A stretch of 64,000 bases of DNA, from assembly GCA_965603125.1 (NCBI GenBank), contig CBFDBU010000008.1, positions 76,958 to 140,957 of the forward strand, in the 5' to 3' direction. Below, piece by piece: positions 50,941 through 59,176 of this stretch. How positions within the stretch are numbered: the first letter of the stretch is position 1; each line of letters starts with the position of its first letter. This DNA comes from JAJRTA01 sp965603125 (GTDB lineage Bacteria > Zixibacteria > MSB-5A5 > GN15 > FEB-12). The position numbers were made by a program, and so were the translations under genes. Under the pieces are notes generated by a model. The model was not told the DNA's origin. It was given only the letters and a program-made list of their open reading frames with translations, and searched no databases.

Positions 50941-50968
50941 AGGTGTAGTATCCCCTCCCACTACACCT
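50941..50968 (+). terminator. Hairpin after the BNR-repeat gene
   Basis: AGGTGTAGT pairs perfectly with ACTACACCT across a 10-base loop, 30 bases after the stop. It lacks a T tract, so rho-independent termination is only possible. Confidence 0.4.
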
Positions 50969-51284
50969 TCATAGCCCCTTCGGTTAGAACCACATGAGCA
51001 CTGCTGACCGGAGGGGCGTACTTTTTGCTGACCGCATTCATGCGGCCCGACTGGTTGGGATTCGACATCATGTCGAGATCGACCGGGCAGCCTTCGCCGT
51101 CTGTTATCACCTTCGACTGTGCGAAGCTTGCTTGCCTGGCGGCGCTCTGCGGGATTGGTCGAAACAGCAGCGTTCCATTTGACAACAAGTCTTGACTAAG
51201 ATGTGCAAATCGGGCAATTGAGATAGCAACGGATTCAACTCGGATTTTCGAAGTGAGTGCAAGGAATTGAATCCATAGATCCGC

Positions 51285-51313
51285 TTGACAACAGCAACTA
51301 AACATAGTATAAT
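51285..51313 (+). promoter_or_regulatory. Perfect-consensus sigma-70 promoter P1
   Basis: TTGACA (51285-51290), 17-base spacer, TATAAT (51308-51313): all 12 positions match. A start near 51320 gives a leader of about 150 bases before the gene at 51470. Confidence 0.7.
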
Positions 51314-51388
51314 GAGCGCCCACAGTGTTAGGGCAAATGCGAGAGGTATCAGTCTGTATGATGCGTTCTTGCGGCGGAGAAGAGTTGG

Positions 51389-51418
51389 TTGCACGGCCGG
51401 AAACTGTGAGGATATAAT
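51389..51418 (+). promoter_or_regulatory. Second promoter P2
   Basis: TTGCAC (51389-51394) and TATAAT (51413-51418), 18 bases apart. It lies downstream of P1 and gives a leader of about 45 bases to the same gene. Confidence 0.5.
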
Positions 51419-51469
51419 AGATCATCACGCGGCCGCATCCTTATCCTTAGAACAGGGAGATTATCTCTG

Positions 51470-52129
51470 ATGCTCAAGACACTGCTTGCACTGGGGCTTG
51501 TTTTCTGTGTCGCAAGTGCTCACACCGGCCAGGCCGATCAATCAGGAGTTCTGCTGCGACCGTACCTGAACGGTGGCGGGACGCTCCTTACACCATCATC
51601 TCAGGAATTGGAATATCGGGGCGTCACCGATAACATGTTCAGGATGAGGAGATTCGGCGTCGGTGGAGGCACCCAGTTGCTCTTTGTCCGGGGCGAACCT
51701 CAGGGCACCGACAACTCACTGAGGTGGGGGGTGGATGTCGGTTTTCGGCGGCTGTTTCGGGCAAAGGTGTATGGTGACCTGACCCAGGGTGTGACGTGGC
51801 TTAATATCAATCGGGAGACCGAGTACGGCCTTTCGCTTCTCGCCCTTGTGGAACGAACGCACCGGGAGAAAGCAATATACTTACAGGCCGGCCTGGGGTT
51901 GCACGTTGTCTTTTGGAAGTGGACCAGGGATTATGCCGGTCTGCAGGGCCGCGATGTTACGGACAAGTCCGGCTGTGCGGTAAACCCTGGTCTCATGACG
52001 GCCGCCGGATTTAACATGGTGGTGAGTAGAAACGTGGTCATCCCGGTCATGGTTCGCGCCGATCTCATATTCCGGCATGGAGTCATGCTGCCGGTGTATA
52101 TCATGGTCGGGTGGGTCTTCCCGCTCTGA
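51470..52129 (+). CDS. Exported hypothetical protein, possible outer-membrane beta barrel
   Basis: 219 residues with a signal peptide (LLALGLVFCVASAHTGQA). The mature part alternates hydrophobic and polar residues in strands (WGVDVGFRRLFRAKVYGD, LIFRHGVMLPVYIMVGWVF), and the last residue is Leu after a Phe-rich strand, which suggests a small barrel. GGGAG lies about ten bases before the ATG. Two strong promoters upstream point to high expression. No family recognised. Confidence 0.65.
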   Translation: MLKTLLALGLVFCVASAHTGQADQSGVLLRPYLNGGGTLLTPSSQELEYRGVTDNMFRMRRFGVGGGTQLLFVRGEPQGTDNSLRWGVDVGFRRLFRAKVYGDLTQGVTWLNINRETEYGLSLLALVERTHREKAIYLQAGLGLHVVFWKWTRDYAGLQGRDVTDKSGCAVNPGLMTAAGFNMVVSRNVVIPVMVRADLIFRHGVMLPVYIMVGWVFPL

Positions 52130-52656
52130 GGTTTCTGAGACCTGAGTGCGCCGAGACGCAGAGCATCAGAACGGGCTGCATCGTGCCTCTATCTTTCTTT
52201 GGCTGTGTATGTCCCGACTCACCGACCCTATTACCAGGAGTCGGGCAGACGACCGCCAGTCACGATAATTGTCAAATAGAATGGCAGGATCGCGCGGATC
52301 CTGATCTTGCCCTGTTATGGGGGACAGTTTTCTAAGCATGTAGTTCTTTTCGTTCATAGTCAACAGGACTATCTTGCCTGCGGCCGAGTCTGAGGACTCA
52401 TCCACCGCAGCACCTTCGTCATTCCGGGCTTGACCCGGAATCCGGGTTGTATTCGAAGACTGGATATTGGCTTTCGCCAGTTTGACGGACGGGTAGACCG
52501 GAGAGCTGCCGCCCACCCGAATCCTCCTAAGGGCAATCTGGCACGACCCTCGTTCAGTGTCCACTTTATTGGGGCAAGATCAGTCCTGAGCTACGACACA
52601 CAAACTGTTTTAAGGTTGATGATGCCTCTTCCGATACGTATAGAGACCTCTGGCAG
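52130..52656. other. Intergenic region containing a dispersed palindrome
   Basis: 527 bases with no supported gene; the palindrome at 52421 is the only clear feature. A ribosome-binding site for the SprT-like gene lies at its end. Confidence 0.5.
52421..52441. repeat. Short palindromic repeat unit
   Basis: ATTCCGGG and CCCGGAAT pair perfectly around CTTGA. The same word, GTCATTCCGGGCTTGACCCG, is a widespread dispersed hairpin in several bacterial groups. Seen once here. Confidence 0.6.
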
Positions 52657-53292
52657 GTGTTTATGCGAAGGAGCAGGAGCCAAAAGAAAGCGCTCGCGGC
52701 GCTGAATTACGATATGTTTCGCCCGGAGACAGTTATGCCTCCGGCGCCGGCGACAGTCTATGCGAAGATCCAGCAGCACGCGCGGCGTCGGCCGCCAACG
52801 TCATTGGAGACGTTCATGCCTGCGGGCGACGTTCTTCCGGAGGCGGCGGCGTTGAACCGCATGTTCGACCGGCTGAACTGGATGTACTTCGACGGGCGTT
52901 TGCCCAGGGTCCAGGTTGAGTATTCGGAGCGGATGACCTCAGCCGGGTCCTATACTCCGGAGAAAAGGCTGATCAGGATCGGTCGCAGATACCACCGGGT
53001 TTTCCCCGCCGAGATCGCCGACACTCTCAAGCACGAGATGATCCATATCAGGCACTTTCAACACAATGCAGCCTTTCGGGCCGAGGCGCAACGAGTCGGG
53101 GCCTCGGTGAGGGCCAGGGAACACCACTCGCTCCGGCAACCTCCCCGCTATCTCTATGTATGTCCTAATTGCGGGCGCGAGTACCCCCGACAGAAACGGC
53201 TCCGTATGGCCTCCTGCGGGGTCTGCACACCGGGAAAGACGTTCGACCAGCGCTACAAGCTCAGGCTGAAGAGAGCTAAGACGGGTCGCTGA
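52657..53292 (+). CDS. SprT-like zinc metallopeptidase
   Basis: 211 residues. The zinc motif HExxH is in LKHEMIHIRHFQHNAAF, with the third ligand His further on, as in SprT/Spartan. A C-terminal zinc ribbon has CPNCGREY and CGVC. In eukaryotes Spartan cuts DNA-protein crosslinks; the bacterial role is unproven. GTG at 52657 and ATG at 52663 are both possible starts. Its end overlaps the next, convergent gene by 17 bases. Confidence 0.8.
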   Translation: MFMRRSRSQKKALAALNYDMFRPETVMPPAPATVYAKIQQHARRRPPTSLETFMPAGDVLPEAAALNRMFDRLNWMYFDGRLPRVQVEYSERMTSAGSYTPEKRLIRIGRRYHRVFPAEIADTLKHEMIHIRHFQHNAAFRAEAQRVGASVRAREHHSLRQPPRYLYVCPNCGREYPRQKRLRMASCGVCTPGKTFDQRYKLRLKRAKTGR

Positions 53293-53575
53293 CAGACTCC
53301 GGCTCTTCCAGTTTCCCCTTGTCTTCCGAGCAATTCTTCAGCAGTTCATTGATGAGGGGAGTACACTCGGACAGGGCCGTCATATTCCCGTCAGCGGTGA
53401 AGTACTTGATCAGGCGCAGCAGCACCACCTGGGGATTTCCGGTGCAACTCACAATGTGCCCCTCACGCGAAACGCCCAATCCCGCTTTCTGGGCCTGCTG
53501 GAAAGCCGTTTCTTCGCCGACTATTTCAGCCTGCGTCTTTATTGCGCGTTCGAACAGATCGAGATATGTTTCCAT
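53276..53575 (-). CDS. Small conserved-looking hypothetical protein
   Basis: 99 residues, helical, starting METYLDLFERAIKTQAEIVG with a central block AGLGVSREGHIVSCTGNPQV. That block has a strong conserved look, but I cannot name the family. The C terminus is charged. It is convergent with the SprT-like gene and overlaps its 3' end by 17 bases, so there is no space for a terminator between them. Confidence 0.6.
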   Translation of the reverse strand: METYLDLFERAIKTQAEIVGEETAFQQAQKAGLGVSREGHIVSCTGNPQVVLLRLIKYFTADGNMTALSECTPLINELLKNCSEDKGKLEEPESVSDPS

Positions 53576-53820
53576 ACTTCTTTGCGGACCTTTCTGATAT
53601 TACCCTTTTTCTGCATAGTCGGAAGGCGGACGCCGGAACTGAAGAGCAAAAAGGAGCACGCGCACGAACATCCGGCCTCTGATTCGCAAGAGTGTTAAGC
53701 GGCCCTGCAGGCTCGGATTCTACCGGTGAGTTCCGAGGATTCGGCGTCAACCCCGCGATGGCGTTGCTAAGTCGGTACGGCTAAGGCCATTGCAGCATAT
53801 GCCGATACTTGCAGAAGGGT

Positions 53821-53847
53821 GCTTGCGGGAAGCGAGCTTTTTTCTTT
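53821..53847 (+). terminator. Rho-independent terminator before rplM
   Basis: GCTTGC, loop GGGAA, GCGAGC, then TTTTTTCTTT. No gene on the plus strand ends close by (the nearest is the SprT-like gene, 530 bases before), so it may end readthrough or a small RNA. Confidence 0.6.
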
Positions 53848-53856
53848 AGGATTGTG

Positions 53857-53884
53857 TTGACAAATCCGACGATATGTGTATTTT
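53857..53884 (+). promoter_or_regulatory. Promoter for the ribosomal protein operon
   Basis: TTGACA (53857-53862) and TATTTT (53879-53884), 16 bases apart, directly after the terminator and about 48 bases before rplM. Confidence 0.55.
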
Positions 53885-53931
53885 CAAAAGTTGTCAATTT
53901 TTGACCTGGGACCCGACTGTTGGGATTTGAA

Positions 53932-54369
53932 ATGAAGACGTTTATGCCACAGATTGACCGAGACCGACGCAAATGGTGGGTTGTTGATCTTGACGGTGCT
54001 GTTATGGGGCGCGCGGCTGTGAAGGTGGCTACGATATTGAGAGGTAAACACAAGCCGACGTTCACTCCGCACCTTGACGTGGGGGATTGTGTCATCGCGA
54101 TCAACGCCGCTGCCATGCGCGTAACCGGAACCCGCAAGCCGCAACAGTTGGCCTACTACCGCTACTCCGGGTACCCGGGCGGATTGAAGAAGGTGACATT
54201 TGCCCAACAGATGCAGAAGAAACCGGAACAGGCCTTCAGTATGGCGGTCCGCAGGATGCTTCCCAAGAACAGGTTGGGACGTAAGCTGATCAGGAAACTG
54301 CACGTTTACGCCGGGCCCGAGCATCCACACCGGGCACAAAAACCTGAGAAACTTGAGTCCTTAATATAA
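53932..54369 (+). CDS. rplM: 50S ribosomal protein L13
   Basis: 145 residues. Starts MKTFMPQIDRDRRKWWVVD and shows LGRAA-type VMGRAAVKVATILRGKHKPT, the GDCVIAINA strand and YAGPEHPHRAQKPE at the end, all family hallmarks. It binds 23S rRNA domain II early in 50S assembly. ATG at 53932 fits the family N terminus; a TTG upstream is not needed. Followed 10 bases later by rpsI, the near-universal order. Confidence 0.95.
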   Translation: MKTFMPQIDRDRRKWWVVDLDGAVMGRAAVKVATILRGKHKPTFTPHLDVGDCVIAINAAAMRVTGTRKPQQLAYYRYSGYPGGLKKVTFAQQMQKKPEQAFSMAVRRMLPKNRLGRKLIRKLHVYAGPEHPHRAQKPEKLESLI

Positions 54370-54379
54370 ATTGGAGCTT

Positions 54380-54772
54380 ATGGAACAAACTGTCTTTTCT
54401 GCTACCGGCCGTCGCAAGTGCTCCGTGGCGAGAGTGCAACTGAGGGAGGGCAAGGGCAATTTCATGGTAAATGGTCGTCCCATCAGTGACTTCCTGTGTC
54501 GTGAGACGCTCGTAGCTCACGCCAGGGAACCGCTGGCGGTTGTGGAAATCTCCGAACGTGTAGATGTCCACTGCACCACAAACGGCGGCGGGATCAGAGG
54601 GCAAGCCGGGGCAATCCGACTCGGCGTCGCCAGAGCACTGGTTGCCATGAACCCGGACGTTCACCGGCCTTTGCGTCGGGGTGGGTTCCTGACCCGCGAC
54701 TCCCGCGAAGTAGAACGCAAGAAGTACGGGCAGCCCAAGGCACGAAAGCGTTTCCAGTACTCCAAGCGTTAA
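54380..54772 (+). CDS. rpsI: 30S ribosomal protein S9
   Basis: 130 residues with the family pattern SATGRRKCSVARVQLREGKG, GGGIRGQAGAIRLGVARAL, and the conserved basic C terminus KARKRFQYSKR, whose final Lys-Arg contacts P-site tRNA. ATG at 54380 follows TTGGAG closely; a TTG at 54371 is less likely. Co-transcribed with rplM. Confidence 0.96.
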   Translation: MEQTVFSATGRRKCSVARVQLREGKGNFMVNGRPISDFLCRETLVAHAREPLAVVEISERVDVHCTTNGGGIRGQAGAIRLGVARALVAMNPDVHRPLRRGGFLTRDSREVERKKYGQPKARKRFQYSKR

Positions 54773-54904
54773 TTGGAGTCAACCATCCCTGCTGCGGCGG
54801 GGAAATAAACAGCCTCGGACGACCTGATCGGCGGTCCCGATTATTCCGGGTTCCGGTCGGGGATGACCCCGGGGCAAAGGCTAACCAGAGTTCAGGGTGC
54901 ACAG

Positions 54905-55711
54905 ATGATTTCACCGGAAGTCCAGGAATTACTGAAGGCAGGGGTGCATTTCGGGCATCAGACCCGTCGCTGGAACCCCAAAATGAAGCCGTTTATTTTC
55001 ACGGCACGCAACGGCATCTATATTATCGACCTTCACAAGACCGTCACCGCGCTGGAGACGGCCAGGAAGAAGATACGTGAAGTGATCGGCCGGGGCCGGT
55101 CAATCCTCATGGTTGGCACCAAGAAACAGGCCAAGGAGGTTGTCGGCGAAGAGGCCGCGCGCTGCGGCGCCTTCTACGTGACCGAGCGCTGGCTGGGCGG
55201 CATGCTGACCAATTTCGACACCATAAAGAACTCCGTGAAAAAACTCAAGGACATCGACCGCATGCGGCAGGACGGAACGCTGGAGAAGTTCAAGAAGAAA
55301 GAGCGGGCCAGGATTGAGCACGAAGCCGCCAAGCTCAATAAGGTCCTCGGTGGCATAAAGGAAATGAATGTCCTTCCCGGGCTGGTGGTGATAGTGGACG
55401 CCAGGAAGGAGAAAATAGCGGTTGCGGAGGCATCCAAGCTGGGTATTCCGATCGTCGGAATCGTCGACACCAACGCCGACCCCGACCCCATTGATTTCCC
55501 GATCGCCGCCAACGACGACGCCATCAAGTCGATCCGGGTCATTATCCGGCAGTTGACCGATGCCGCCATTGAGGCCAGAGACAGAGTCACCTCAGAGGAG
55601 ATCGAGGCTGCCGCCGAAGAAGAACGCAAAGACCAGATGCGTACGTACACGTCGGCTGCTGACGACTCCCGCGATCGCCACGAAAATACCGCCAAGGACA
55701 AGATCGGCTGA
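54905..55711 (+). CDS. rpsB: 30S ribosomal protein S2
   Basis: About 268 residues. Family blocks visible: LLKAGVHFGHQTRRWNPKM, then PFIFTARNGIYIIDL, the coiled-coil insert, and VVIVDARKEKIAVAEA followed by IPIVGIVDTNADPDPIDFPI. ATG at 54905 matches the usual N terminus; an earlier ATG at 54863 would add 14 residues of poor match. The 132-base gap after rpsI is room for a leader. A charged tail of about 35 residues extends beyond the core. Confidence 0.96.
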   Translation: MISPEVQELLKAGVHFGHQTRRWNPKMKPFIFTARNGIYIIDLHKTVTALETARKKIREVIGRGRSILMVGTKKQAKEVVGEEAARCGAFYVTERWLGGMLTNFDTIKNSVKKLKDIDRMRQDGTLEKFKKKERARIEHEAAKLNKVLGGIKEMNVLPGLVVIVDARKEKIAVAEASKLGIPIVGIVDTNADPDPIDFPIAANDDAIKSIRVIIRQLTDAAIEARDRVTSEEIEAAAEEERKDQMRTYTSAADDSRDRHENTAKDKIG

Positions 55712-55728
55712 TGGGAGAATTGGTACCG

Positions 55729-56322
55729 ATGGAAATAAGTGCGAAGATGGTTAAAGAGCTTCGGGACAAAACCGGGGTTGGTATGATGGATTGCAAGAAG
55801 GCTCTCACGGAAGCCGACGGCGACCACGAAAAAGCCGTCAAGGTCCTGCGCGAGAAAGGTATTGCCAAGGCCGCCAAGCGGGAGGGGCGGGTCACGGCCG
55901 AGGGCGTCATTGCCGCCTACGTGCACCCCGGCGACAAGTTAGGTGTGATGGCGGAGATAAACTGCGAAACCGACTTCGTCGCCCGCACGGAGAAATTCAA
56001 CACCTTTGCGCGTAACGTGGCCATGCATATTGCCGCCATCGCCCCGGTGTGCATCTCCCGTGAAGATATCGATGAGTCGCTGCTCGAAAAAGAGCGCGAA
56101 GTTTATCGCCGGCAGGCTCTCAACGAGGGCAAGCCGGAAAACGTGGTCGAAAGGATCGTTGACGGCAAGCTGGAGAAATACATAACCGAGGTTGTTCTGC
56201 TGGAGCAGCCGTTCGTCAGAGACAATGACAAGACGGTCGGCGACCTTCTCAAGGAGATGATGAGCACCCTGGGAGAAAACATCAATATCAAGCGGTTCGC
56301 TCGTTTTCGTCTCGGTGAGTAG
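55729..56322 (+). CDS. tsf: Elongation factor Ts, short form
   Basis: Exchanges GDP for GTP on EF-Tu. About 197 residues, the short Thermus-type length rather than the ~283 of E. coli. Visible: VKELRDKTGVGMMDCKKAL (UBA-like start), the TDFVAR motif in INCETDFVARTEKFN, and a C-terminal coiled-coil region with EQPFVRDNDKTV. ATG at 55729 fits the usual MEISAKMVKEL start; ATG at 55711 overlaps the rpsB stop and is also possible. Confidence 0.94.
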   Translation: MEISAKMVKELRDKTGVGMMDCKKALTEADGDHEKAVKVLREKGIAKAAKREGRVTAEGVIAAYVHPGDKLGVMAEINCETDFVARTEKFNTFARNVAMHIAAIAPVCISREDIDESLLEKEREVYRRQALNEGKPENVVERIVDGKLEKYITEVVLLEQPFVRDNDKTVGDLLKEMMSTLGENINIKRFARFRLGE

Positions 56323-56324
56323 AC

Positions 56325-57050
56325 ATGGAATCCGAAGGCGAATTACCGGTCTTCAAGAGAGTCCTGATTAAGGTATCGGGCGAGGCGCTGATGGGTCCCG
56401 ATCGATTCGGAATCCATTCACCCACGGTTCGCTCGATCTGTTCGCAAATGGGGGAAATCAGACAGCTTTCCGTTGAAGTCGGGATTGTCGTTGGTGGCGG
56501 GAACATCTTTCGGGGGCTGAAGGCGGTCGAAAGAGGCATGGAGCGTGTCACCGCCGACAACATGGGCATGTTGGCCACGGTCATTAACTCCCTGGCGATG
56601 ATGGACGCGCTGGAGCAGATGGGCATCTTCACGCGCGTCATGTCGGCGGTGCATCTTTCGGATTTCGCCGAACCCTACATCCGAAGACGCGCCATCCGGC
56701 ACCTGGAAAAAGGCCGGCTCGTGATTTTCGCCGCCGGCACCGGCAATCCCTATTTCAGCACCGACACGGCGGCCTCGCTTCGAGCCACTGAGATCGACGC
56801 GGAACTGGTGATCAAGGCCACGAATGTCGACGGTGTCTATTCGGCGGATCCCCGGAAACATGATGACGCTGAATTTATTCCCCGCCTGACTTACCGGGAG
56901 GTGCTGACCCGGGGGTTGCGTGTGATTGATTCCACCGCGGTCTCTCTGCTCATGGATAACCGCATTCCGGTGAGGGTTATTAACTTGGACCGACCCGGGA
57001 ACCTCAAGAGGGTAATCCTGGGGCACGAGGTGGGTTCGCTCATATCCTGA
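56325..57050 (+). CDS. pyrH: UMP kinase
   Basis: Converts UMP to UDP. 241 residues of the amino-acid kinase fold: RVLIKVSGEALMG at the N terminus, VVGGGNIFRG, MAMLATVIN-like NMGMLATVINSLAM, and the nucleotide-binding GTGNPYFSTDTAASLRA. Ends with LMDNRIPVRVINLDRPGN. Two bases after tsf, in the standard rpsB-tsf-pyrH-frr order. Confidence 0.96.
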   Translation: MESEGELPVFKRVLIKVSGEALMGPDRFGIHSPTVRSICSQMGEIRQLSVEVGIVVGGGNIFRGLKAVERGMERVTADNMGMLATVINSLAMMDALEQMGIFTRVMSAVHLSDFAEPYIRRRAIRHLEKGRLVIFAAGTGNPYFSTDTAASLRATEIDAELVIKATNVDGVYSADPRKHDDAEFIPRLTYREVLTRGLRVIDSTAVSLLMDNRIPVRVINLDRPGNLKRVILGHEVGSLIS

Positions 57051-57084
57051 CGAGACAGTCCGGGCACTATTAGGAGGTACTCAT

Positions 57085-57642
57085 ATGCTGGAGGTACTTT
57101 ACAAGGAAACCGCGGCGCGCATGAAAAAGAGCGTTGAAGCGATGTCGCGGGAGTTCAGTGCGGTGAGAACGAGCAAGGCCGCGATCAGCCTTCTTGATAC
57201 TGTCCGCGTGGAAGCGTACGGGACCCGGGTTCCGCTGAACCAGGTAGCCACCATAGCCTCGCCGGAGCCGCGTCTGCTCGTTGTCCAGGCCTTTGATAAG
57301 GCCACCGTGCCGGAGATCGTCAAGAGCATCCAGAAAGCGGATCTCGGTTTGAATCCGCAGGTTGACGGGCAGACCATCAGGATCCCGATCCCTCCGCTCA
57401 ATGAGCAGCGGCGCAAGGAACTGGTTCGCCACTGCAAGAACGTCGCTGAGGACGGCCGCGTGGCGGTGAGAAACATTCGCCGCGATGCCAACGAGCAGAT
57501 CAAGAAGGCTCAGAAAGACAAACAGATCTCCGAGGACCAGGAAAAAGACGGCCTGGATGAAGTTCAGAAGCTCACCGACGAAGCCGTCAAGAACATCGAC
57601 AACCTGCTGGACAGGAAAGAAAAGGAAGTCATGGATGTCTGA
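57085..57642 (+). CDS. frr: Ribosome recycling factor
   Basis: Splits post-termination ribosomes with EF-G. 185 residues, mostly the three-helix bundle with the conserved VRTSKAAISLLDTVRVEAYG, PLNQVATIASPEPRLLVVQA, and the RRKELV block near LNEQRRKELVRHCKN. AGGAGGTACTCAT precedes the ATG. A strong terminator ends the operon 32 bases after the stop. Confidence 0.96.
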   Translation: MLEVLYKETAARMKKSVEAMSREFSAVRTSKAAISLLDTVRVEAYGTRVPLNQVATIASPEPRLLVVQAFDKATVPEIVKSIQKADLGLNPQVDGQTIRIPIPPLNEQRRKELVRHCKNVAEDGRVAVRNIRRDANEQIKKAQKDKQISEDQEKDGLDEVQKLTDEAVKNIDNLLDRKEKEVMDV

Positions 57643-57673
57643 AAGGCCGGAATGACCGGAGAACTCATACCTT

Positions 57674-57700
57674 AACCCGGGCACTCGGCCCGGGTTTTTT
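57674..57700 (+). terminator. Rho-independent terminator of the rpsB-frr operon
   Basis: A perfect 9-bp stem AACCCGGGC/GCCCGGGTT with loop ACTCG and a run of six T residues. Confidence 0.9.
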
Positions 57701-57786
57701 CATTGATGAGCCGGTGGACGCTTGGCCAGGCAAGTATGGAAAGGACGAGTGCTGACTTCTGTGCGTTGCCGGCAGAGCGCCGCGCC

Positions 57787-58227
57787 TCACCCGAGATGCG
57801 TGCCCTCCATGTACATCTTCAAGTACCGATTCTCGATTTCCATGTGCTTTTGCTGGACCTTGACGACGTCACCGGTTGAGATCAGACCCACCAGCTTCTG
57901 CTGGTCCATGATCGGTACGTGGCGGATATAGTTCTTGGTCATCAGTCCAGCAATGTAGTCGATCTCATCATCCGGAACGCCGATTATCAGGTTGGTCGAC
58001 ATCAACTGGCGCGCTATGATGTCCGAAAAGCCGTCCTGGTGCTCGTAGATGGCCTTGAAGATATCCTTGTCGCTCACGATCCCTATCAGTTCGCCGGATT
58101 CGCCCAGCACGGGAAGGCAGCCGATCTTGTTACTAATGAGGATATCCATAGCCTCAATGATACCGGTCTCGGGCGTGATCGTGATGACGTCCTTCTTGCG
58201 CGCTTTCAACTGTTCCTTAACTAACAT
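57787..58227 (-). CDS. Two-CBS-domain protein
   Basis: 146 residues with tandem CBS motifs: ARKKDVITITPETGIIEAMD with GCLPVLGESGELIGIVSDKD, then LIIGVPDDEIDYIAGLMTKN with HVPIMDQQKLVGLISTGDVV. CBS pairs bind adenine nucleotides and act as energy sensors or regulators. It sits on the opposite strand between frr and uppS, which are normally adjacent, so it is an insertion in a conserved cluster. Confidence 0.87.
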   Translation of the reverse strand: MLVKEQLKARKKDVITITPETGIIEAMDILISNKIGCLPVLGESGELIGIVSDKDIFKAIYEHQDGFSDIIARQLMSTNLIIGVPDDEIDYIAGLMTKNYIRHVPIMDQQKLVGLISTGDVVKVQQKHMEIENRYLKMYMEGTHLG

Positions 58228-58371
58228 TTGTCTACCTCCGCTTTCCTTACGTCAGTACCCCCTACCGCCCCAGTTGCCAACGGATCCGGCGATATCAGGA
58301 TATGGTGGTCCTCAAGTCGGAACCGAAGCCTTATTGGCAACCCCACCTATTTTACGTATATTTGCCGGGAG

Positions 58372-59058
58372 ATGTCAACAGAAAAGTACCATGTCTCTGT
58401 GGCGCGGACGGGTGTCTGCTTTCTGGCAGGCCTGGCCGCCGTTCTGGTTGCCGTTGAGGATGACGCGGCTCAGGCAGCAGACCCGGTACTACAGTTCTAC
58501 CGTGAACGTGCGGCTGCTGTTACCGCGGCCCGCGACCCGATAGAAAGCGGGTTAAGCTACTCCTTCACGGCGAGAACCTACTACAAGGAAGTGGGCAAGA
58601 GAGGACAGATTGAGAAGACCGACTCGACGGTTGCCGAATATTACTTCAGTTTCGGTAGCCTTGATTCCCAGCGAACAAGGGTAGCCGCCTCAACCAGGAT
58701 AAACGACGTTTGCTTTTCGGTTCCCAATGTTTTTCGTGAGGGCTGTCACTTCAACTTCTTTCCCCACGATACCGGTGGGCCTTACCTGGCCATCGGCTTC
58801 GATTCCGACTCGGTCGGTGACCCGCGTCCGGTTGGTCTGGCGCTGATAGACAGGGAGCGGTATTTTCTGTGCCGGCTATATGTCTTTCATCCGAATAAAC
58901 CAGGCTACAAGAGGTTCTCGCGCTCATACCGTCTGGTGGAGATTGAGGGGTACATATTCCCGGATTCGATCTGGGAAGTCGGCGCCAGGCAGGGGGTCTT
59001 TTCCACCGACGATTACCGCCTCGAGACCGGTATTGAGAACATCACGATTTATCGTTGA
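58372..59058 (+). CDS. Exported hypothetical protein
   Basis: About 228 residues. An N-terminal hydrophobic stretch (TGVCFLAGLAAVLVAVEDDA) is probably a signal peptide. The mature part has many aromatic and polar beta strands (TRINDVCFSVPNVFREGCHF, PYLAIGFDSDSVGDPRPVG) and resembles outer-membrane lipoprotein-sorting folds in a general way. I do not recognise a family. The start is uncertain: GGGAG immediately adjoins the ATG at 58372, and the frame is open to 58228. It lies between the CBS gene and uppS. Confidence 0.6.
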   Translation: MSTEKYHVSVARTGVCFLAGLAAVLVAVEDDAAQAADPVLQFYRERAAAVTAARDPIESGLSYSFTARTYYKEVGKRGQIEKTDSTVAEYYFSFGSLDSQRTRVAASTRINDVCFSVPNVFREGCHFNFFPHDTGGPYLAIGFDSDSVGDPRPVGLALIDRERYFLCRLYVFHPNKPGYKRFSRSYRLVEIEGYIFPDSIWEVGARQGVFSTDDYRLETGIENITIYR

Positions 59059-59176
59059 GCGACGCGCTCGGGATGACGCTTGCAGCGGTCTCATGCCGGT
59101 GGCTGCTTGACTATTGTCCCGCCCCGTTGCCCATTAGCCCTTGCCATTTCGCCGCGCGCCTGATAGCTTTAGCGCC

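Larger units (their letters stand above)
50912..51469. other. Long intergenic region with tandem promoters
   Basis: 558 bases. It holds a hairpin after the BNR gene and two promoters annotated separately. The middle (51000-51240) has no coding signal on either strand that I can support. Confidence 0.5.

Noticed and set aside
50961..51428. Minus-strand open frame of 155 codons in the intergenic region
   Set aside because: Composition is not protein-like, there is no ribosome-binding site, and the perfect promoter on the other strand lies inside it.
51312..51470. Possible 52-codon gene ending TGATG at the next start
   Set aside because: Its ATG lies before the predicted transcription start of the perfect promoter and has no ribosome-binding site.
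53698..53820. tRNA-like gene before rplM
   Set aside because: No T-loop or acceptor stem could be drawn; no tRNA was found elsewhere either.
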